Source: Streptomyces sp. NBC_00490 (GTDB lineage: Bacteria; Actinomycetota; Actinomycetes; Streptomycetales; Streptomycetaceae). Taken from it: a stretch of 64,000 nt of DNA. The stretch spans positions 9,796,001-9,860,000 of the forward strand of contig NZ_CP107869.1 in NCBI RefSeq assembly GCF_036013645.1, written 5' to 3'. Below the pieces are notes generated by a model. It was not told where the DNA came from. It was given only the letters and a program-made list of their open reading frames with translations, and did not search any database. Positions 62,273 to 64,000 of this stretch are shown here, piece after piece. Both the position numbers and the translations under genes were made by a program. Position 1 is the stretch's first letter. Each line of letters opens with the position of its first letter.

Positions 62273-62572
62273 GTGGCGAACTGGCGGTCTCTCGGCAAGG
62301 CGTTCTGGGCTGTGGACGGGGCCTTGGGCGGGCAGCGGCGTCCGACTCGGACGCAGAAATGGGCCGCCCGGCACCCGATCGGCCTCGGTTTCTGCGTGGC
62401 CATTCCCTTGACGCTCCTCCTGCTGATGCTGTCGCGTGAGGAGGAGCCCGACGATCCAGTATTCGCGGTGTTCGCCGGGCTGGCTATGGGACTCGTCTTC
62501 GCGCTCTCTGCCGTTTTGGAGCGACTTCGGCAGCGCCGGCTCAGGCGTTTGGGAATGTGGGACGGATCGTGA
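62273..62572 (+). CDS. small membrane protein (99 aa)
   Basis: 99 residues. A basic N-terminus MANWRSLGKAFWAVDGALGG, two helices (GLGFCVAIPLTLLLLMLSRE and FAVFAGLAMGLVFALSAVLE) and the tail RLRQRRLRRLGMWDGS. GTG 62273 is preceded by an unremarkable site. Coding character is good; function unknown. Confidence 0.7.
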   Translation: MANWRSLGKAFWAVDGALGGQRRPTRTQKWAARHPIGLGFCVAIPLTLLLLMLSREEEPDDPVFAVFAGLAMGLVFALSAVLERLRQRRLRRLGMWDGS

Positions 62573-62719
62573 GGCGCCCGGTGGGTGGAAGGGGTTTTGG
62601 CTCTGGCTCAATTTCCATGATCGCGTGGCTGTGAGTGACACCGGCTGGGTAGGCAGCGAAGGCCTTTCCAAATGCGTGTGCTGCCCGGGTGTCGACCGAG
62701 AGCTGCTGACGAGCGAGTC

Positions 62720-63154
62720 TCAGTCAGCAAGGTCTCTCGCTTTGTAGCTGGCCAGCCCCAGGGCAAGCAGGGGCGGCACGAGTGCGTTGAGATACCAGGC
62801 CATGTCCGTGAGGCCCGCGGCTCCGGAGAGGCCCCGCCGGTCGATCGTCGGGATGAAGGAACAGTGCGATCGGCCAGCATAAAGAAGTAGTTGGCCACCG
62901 GTTTCCGCAGTTGAGTGATAGATGCAGACCCCGACGTGGTGGTCGACGTTGGTCGGTGAATCAACCAAGGCCAGGACCTCAGCTGCCCGGTCGGTTGAAG
63001 TCGACTGCCAGTTGAACAGGTCGTCGTTGTTGACCACGTAGGAGATGCCGAGCGGTTCCTGCAGCGACCATCCCTCACCGGTCAGAGTTCGCACCACGGC
63101 GCCTGCGGTGACGGGGCATGCGAACACGAGATCGATGTCGGCGGTCCTGGACAT
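62720..63154 (-). CDS. uncharacterised protein (144 aa)
   Basis: 144 residues, MSRTADIDLVFACPVTAGAV followed by VRTLTGEGWSLQEPLGISYV and HVGVCIYHSTAETGGQLLLY. A mixed alpha/beta soluble domain reminiscent of small immunity-like proteins, without a diagnostic motif. ATG 63154 starts the coherent part; the frame is open to 63199. It lies between a membrane protein and an ISL3 relic. Confidence 0.6.
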   Translation of the reverse strand: MSRTADIDLVFACPVTAGAVVRTLTGEGWSLQEPLGISYVVNNDDLFNWQSTSTDRAAEVLALVDSPTNVDHHVGVCIYHSTAETGGQLLLYAGRSHCSFIPTIDRRGLSGAAGLTDMAWYLNALVPPLLALGLASYKARDLAD

Positions 63155-63212
63155 TCGCGGCTCCTGCGGTGGGGTTGATCGTTGTCGGAAGCGTTGCACG
63201 TGTTGGCATCCG

Positions 63213-63500
63213 TCATGGAGCGAGGAGCCCTCGTAACCTCAGGAGTGCGAAGCCTGCTGGGGTCGCGATCGATGCCGGCGGCGAGGGTGTGTGGAGACCG
63301 GGCAGGTGGTCCTGGCGGACTGCGACGAGCCACTCGGTCAGCCGTTGGCCCTGCCGCTCGGTGAGGATCTGGGCGAAGGAGCGGACATGTCCGGCGAGGG
63401 CTTCCAGTTCGGGACGGCCGTTTCTCCGGATCAATCCCGGCACCTGCTCAACGAACGTCCGTCGCCTGGACGAAGCGACGGGGCAGGCAAAGCGACGGCC
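63213..63500 (-). pseudogene. ISL3-family transposase relic
   Basis: The minus strand reads EQVPGLIRRNGRPELEALAG, HVRSFAQILTERQGQRLTEW and LVAVRQDHLPGLHT. This is the helical insertion region of ISL3 transposases just before the final DDE Glu. The expected NGLxxDxxAVxAGLTLPxSSGxVEGxxNRIK is missing. The rest of the element is not present on either side. Confidence 0.7.
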
Positions 63501-63570
63501 CCGAAGGCGAAGCACCACCAGCGCCCTGCGCTGGGGACATCCGCAGGAAACCGCAGCTAGTAGGGCTTGG

Positions 63571-64000
63571 TCAGGTTCGTAGTGGTGTGGGTATGTCGCG
63601 GTGGCAGGTGGGGCAGGCGCCGGTCCAGGTGGCGAGGAGGGTCTGCAGGTCGCGGACCACTTGGTAGAGGCTCAGGCCTGCGCGGTGTCTTTTGGGTCTG
63701 GTGCCAGTCGTTGCAGGGTGCAGAAGGCGTGGGCGGCGGAGACGAGAGTGACGTGGTGGTGCCATCCGTTGAAGGTGCGGCCTTCGAAGTGGGCCAGTCC
63801 CAGGGCCTGTTTCATCTCGCGGTAGTCGTGTTCGATGCGCCAGCGGAGCTTGGCCAGCCGCACCAGTGTGGCCAGTGGCATGCCGGAGGGCAGGTTCGAG
63901 AGCCAGAACTGGACCGGCTCGGGCTCGGTCGCGGGCCATTCCGCCAGCAGCCACCGCACGGGTAGTTCAGGATCGTCGGTGGCCTGGCGGATGCCGCGGC
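63571..64000 (-). pseudogene. IS701-family transposase, frameshifted, cut by window edge
   Basis: The minus strand from the window edge reads PVRWLLAEWPATEPEPVQFW, LRWRIEHDYREMKQALGLAH and FEGRTFNGWHHHVTLVSAAH (the last E of the DDE site lies in DYREMKQALG), then QRLAPDPKD. The end GLSLYQVVRDLQTLLATWTG, ACPTCHRDIPT is in another frame, giving a frameshift near 63680. IS701 elements are common in Streptomyces. Catalytic parts upstream lie outside the window. Confidence 0.8.

Noticed and set aside
1..64000. CRISPR arrays, prophage structural genes, antibiotic clusters
   Set aside because: No direct-repeat/spacer pattern, no phage structural or lysis genes and no PKS, NRPS or lanthipeptide genes were found.

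Overview
The window is high-GC actinobacterial DNA and almost certainly comes from a Streptomyces chromosome, probably an arm or other accessory region. The evidence is codon use dominated by G/C in third positions, frequent GTG starts, GGAGG-type ribosome binding sites, typical Streptomyces families (LAL-type LuxR regulators, PAS-GAF-SpoIIE-HATPase proteins, MmyB-like XRE regulators, MSMEG_6728-type and MpaB/DUF2236 proteins), and many decayed insertion sequences. No rRNA, tRNA, CRISPR array or recognisable antibiotic cluster was found.

Region 1 (about 0.2-16.7 kb) is the best-preserved block. It holds a divergent HxlR regulator and NmrA-like oxidoreductase, a carboxymuconolactone-decarboxylase-like protein, a class II glutamine amidotransferase, an 893-residue LuxR regulator, and a convergent PAS-GAF-SpoIIE-HATPase protein whose phosphatase domain looks dead. 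After these come a GH15 glycosidase, a DHA2 exporter and a run of small membrane proteins (DUF308/HdeD type, SHOCT type and others) that resembles a stress or envelope module. Four copies of one palindrome, CTCACCCG-N3-CGGGTGAG, lie 80-130 bases upstream of genes in this block and suggest a shared regulator.

Region 2 (16.7-26.6 kb) is a decay zone: a cluster of tiny membrane proteins beside an Rhs relic, a secreted ricin-type lectin, a PucR relic, two GNAT acetyltransferases, an IS5 relic, a complete tnpB-only IS element, and a hydrolase-TetR pair with a clear palindromic operator. Region 3 (26.6-30.8 kb) is a compact divergent catabolic unit: IclR plus ornithine cyclodeaminase-like protein on one side, amidohydrolase plus M19 dipeptidase-like protein on the other, with an operator-like palindrome between them. 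Region 4 (31-43.2 kb) carries a methyltransferase, an ankyrin protein, a frameshifted quinone oxidoreductase, two tandem DUF4139/MuiA-type proteins, a YihY/BrkB membrane protein, two short-chain dehydrogenases, an XRE regulator and several relics.

Region 5 (43.4-48.4 kb) is a tight six-gene run: SRPBCC protein, FAD-dependent oxidoreductase, uncharacterised protein, SDR, MSMEG_6728/DNA-glycosylase-like protein and MpaB-like oxygenase. Region 6 (48.4-64 kb) is again mosaic: IS5, ABC-transporter and methyltransferase relics, a lipoprotein, a possible structured RNA, a LexA paralogue, a DHFR/RibD-like reductase, a second tnpB element that has split the start codon of an SMI1/KNR4 gene, a LRV/HEAT-like repeat protein, a decayed toxin-antitoxin pair, and IS relics running off the right edge.

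The most distinctive observations are the two equal-length tnpB elements whose reconstructed empty site restores an ATG, the four-site palindrome family, the SpoIIE domain that has lost all its expected metal-binding aspartates, and an M19 dipeptidase-like protein lacking part of its zinc site.
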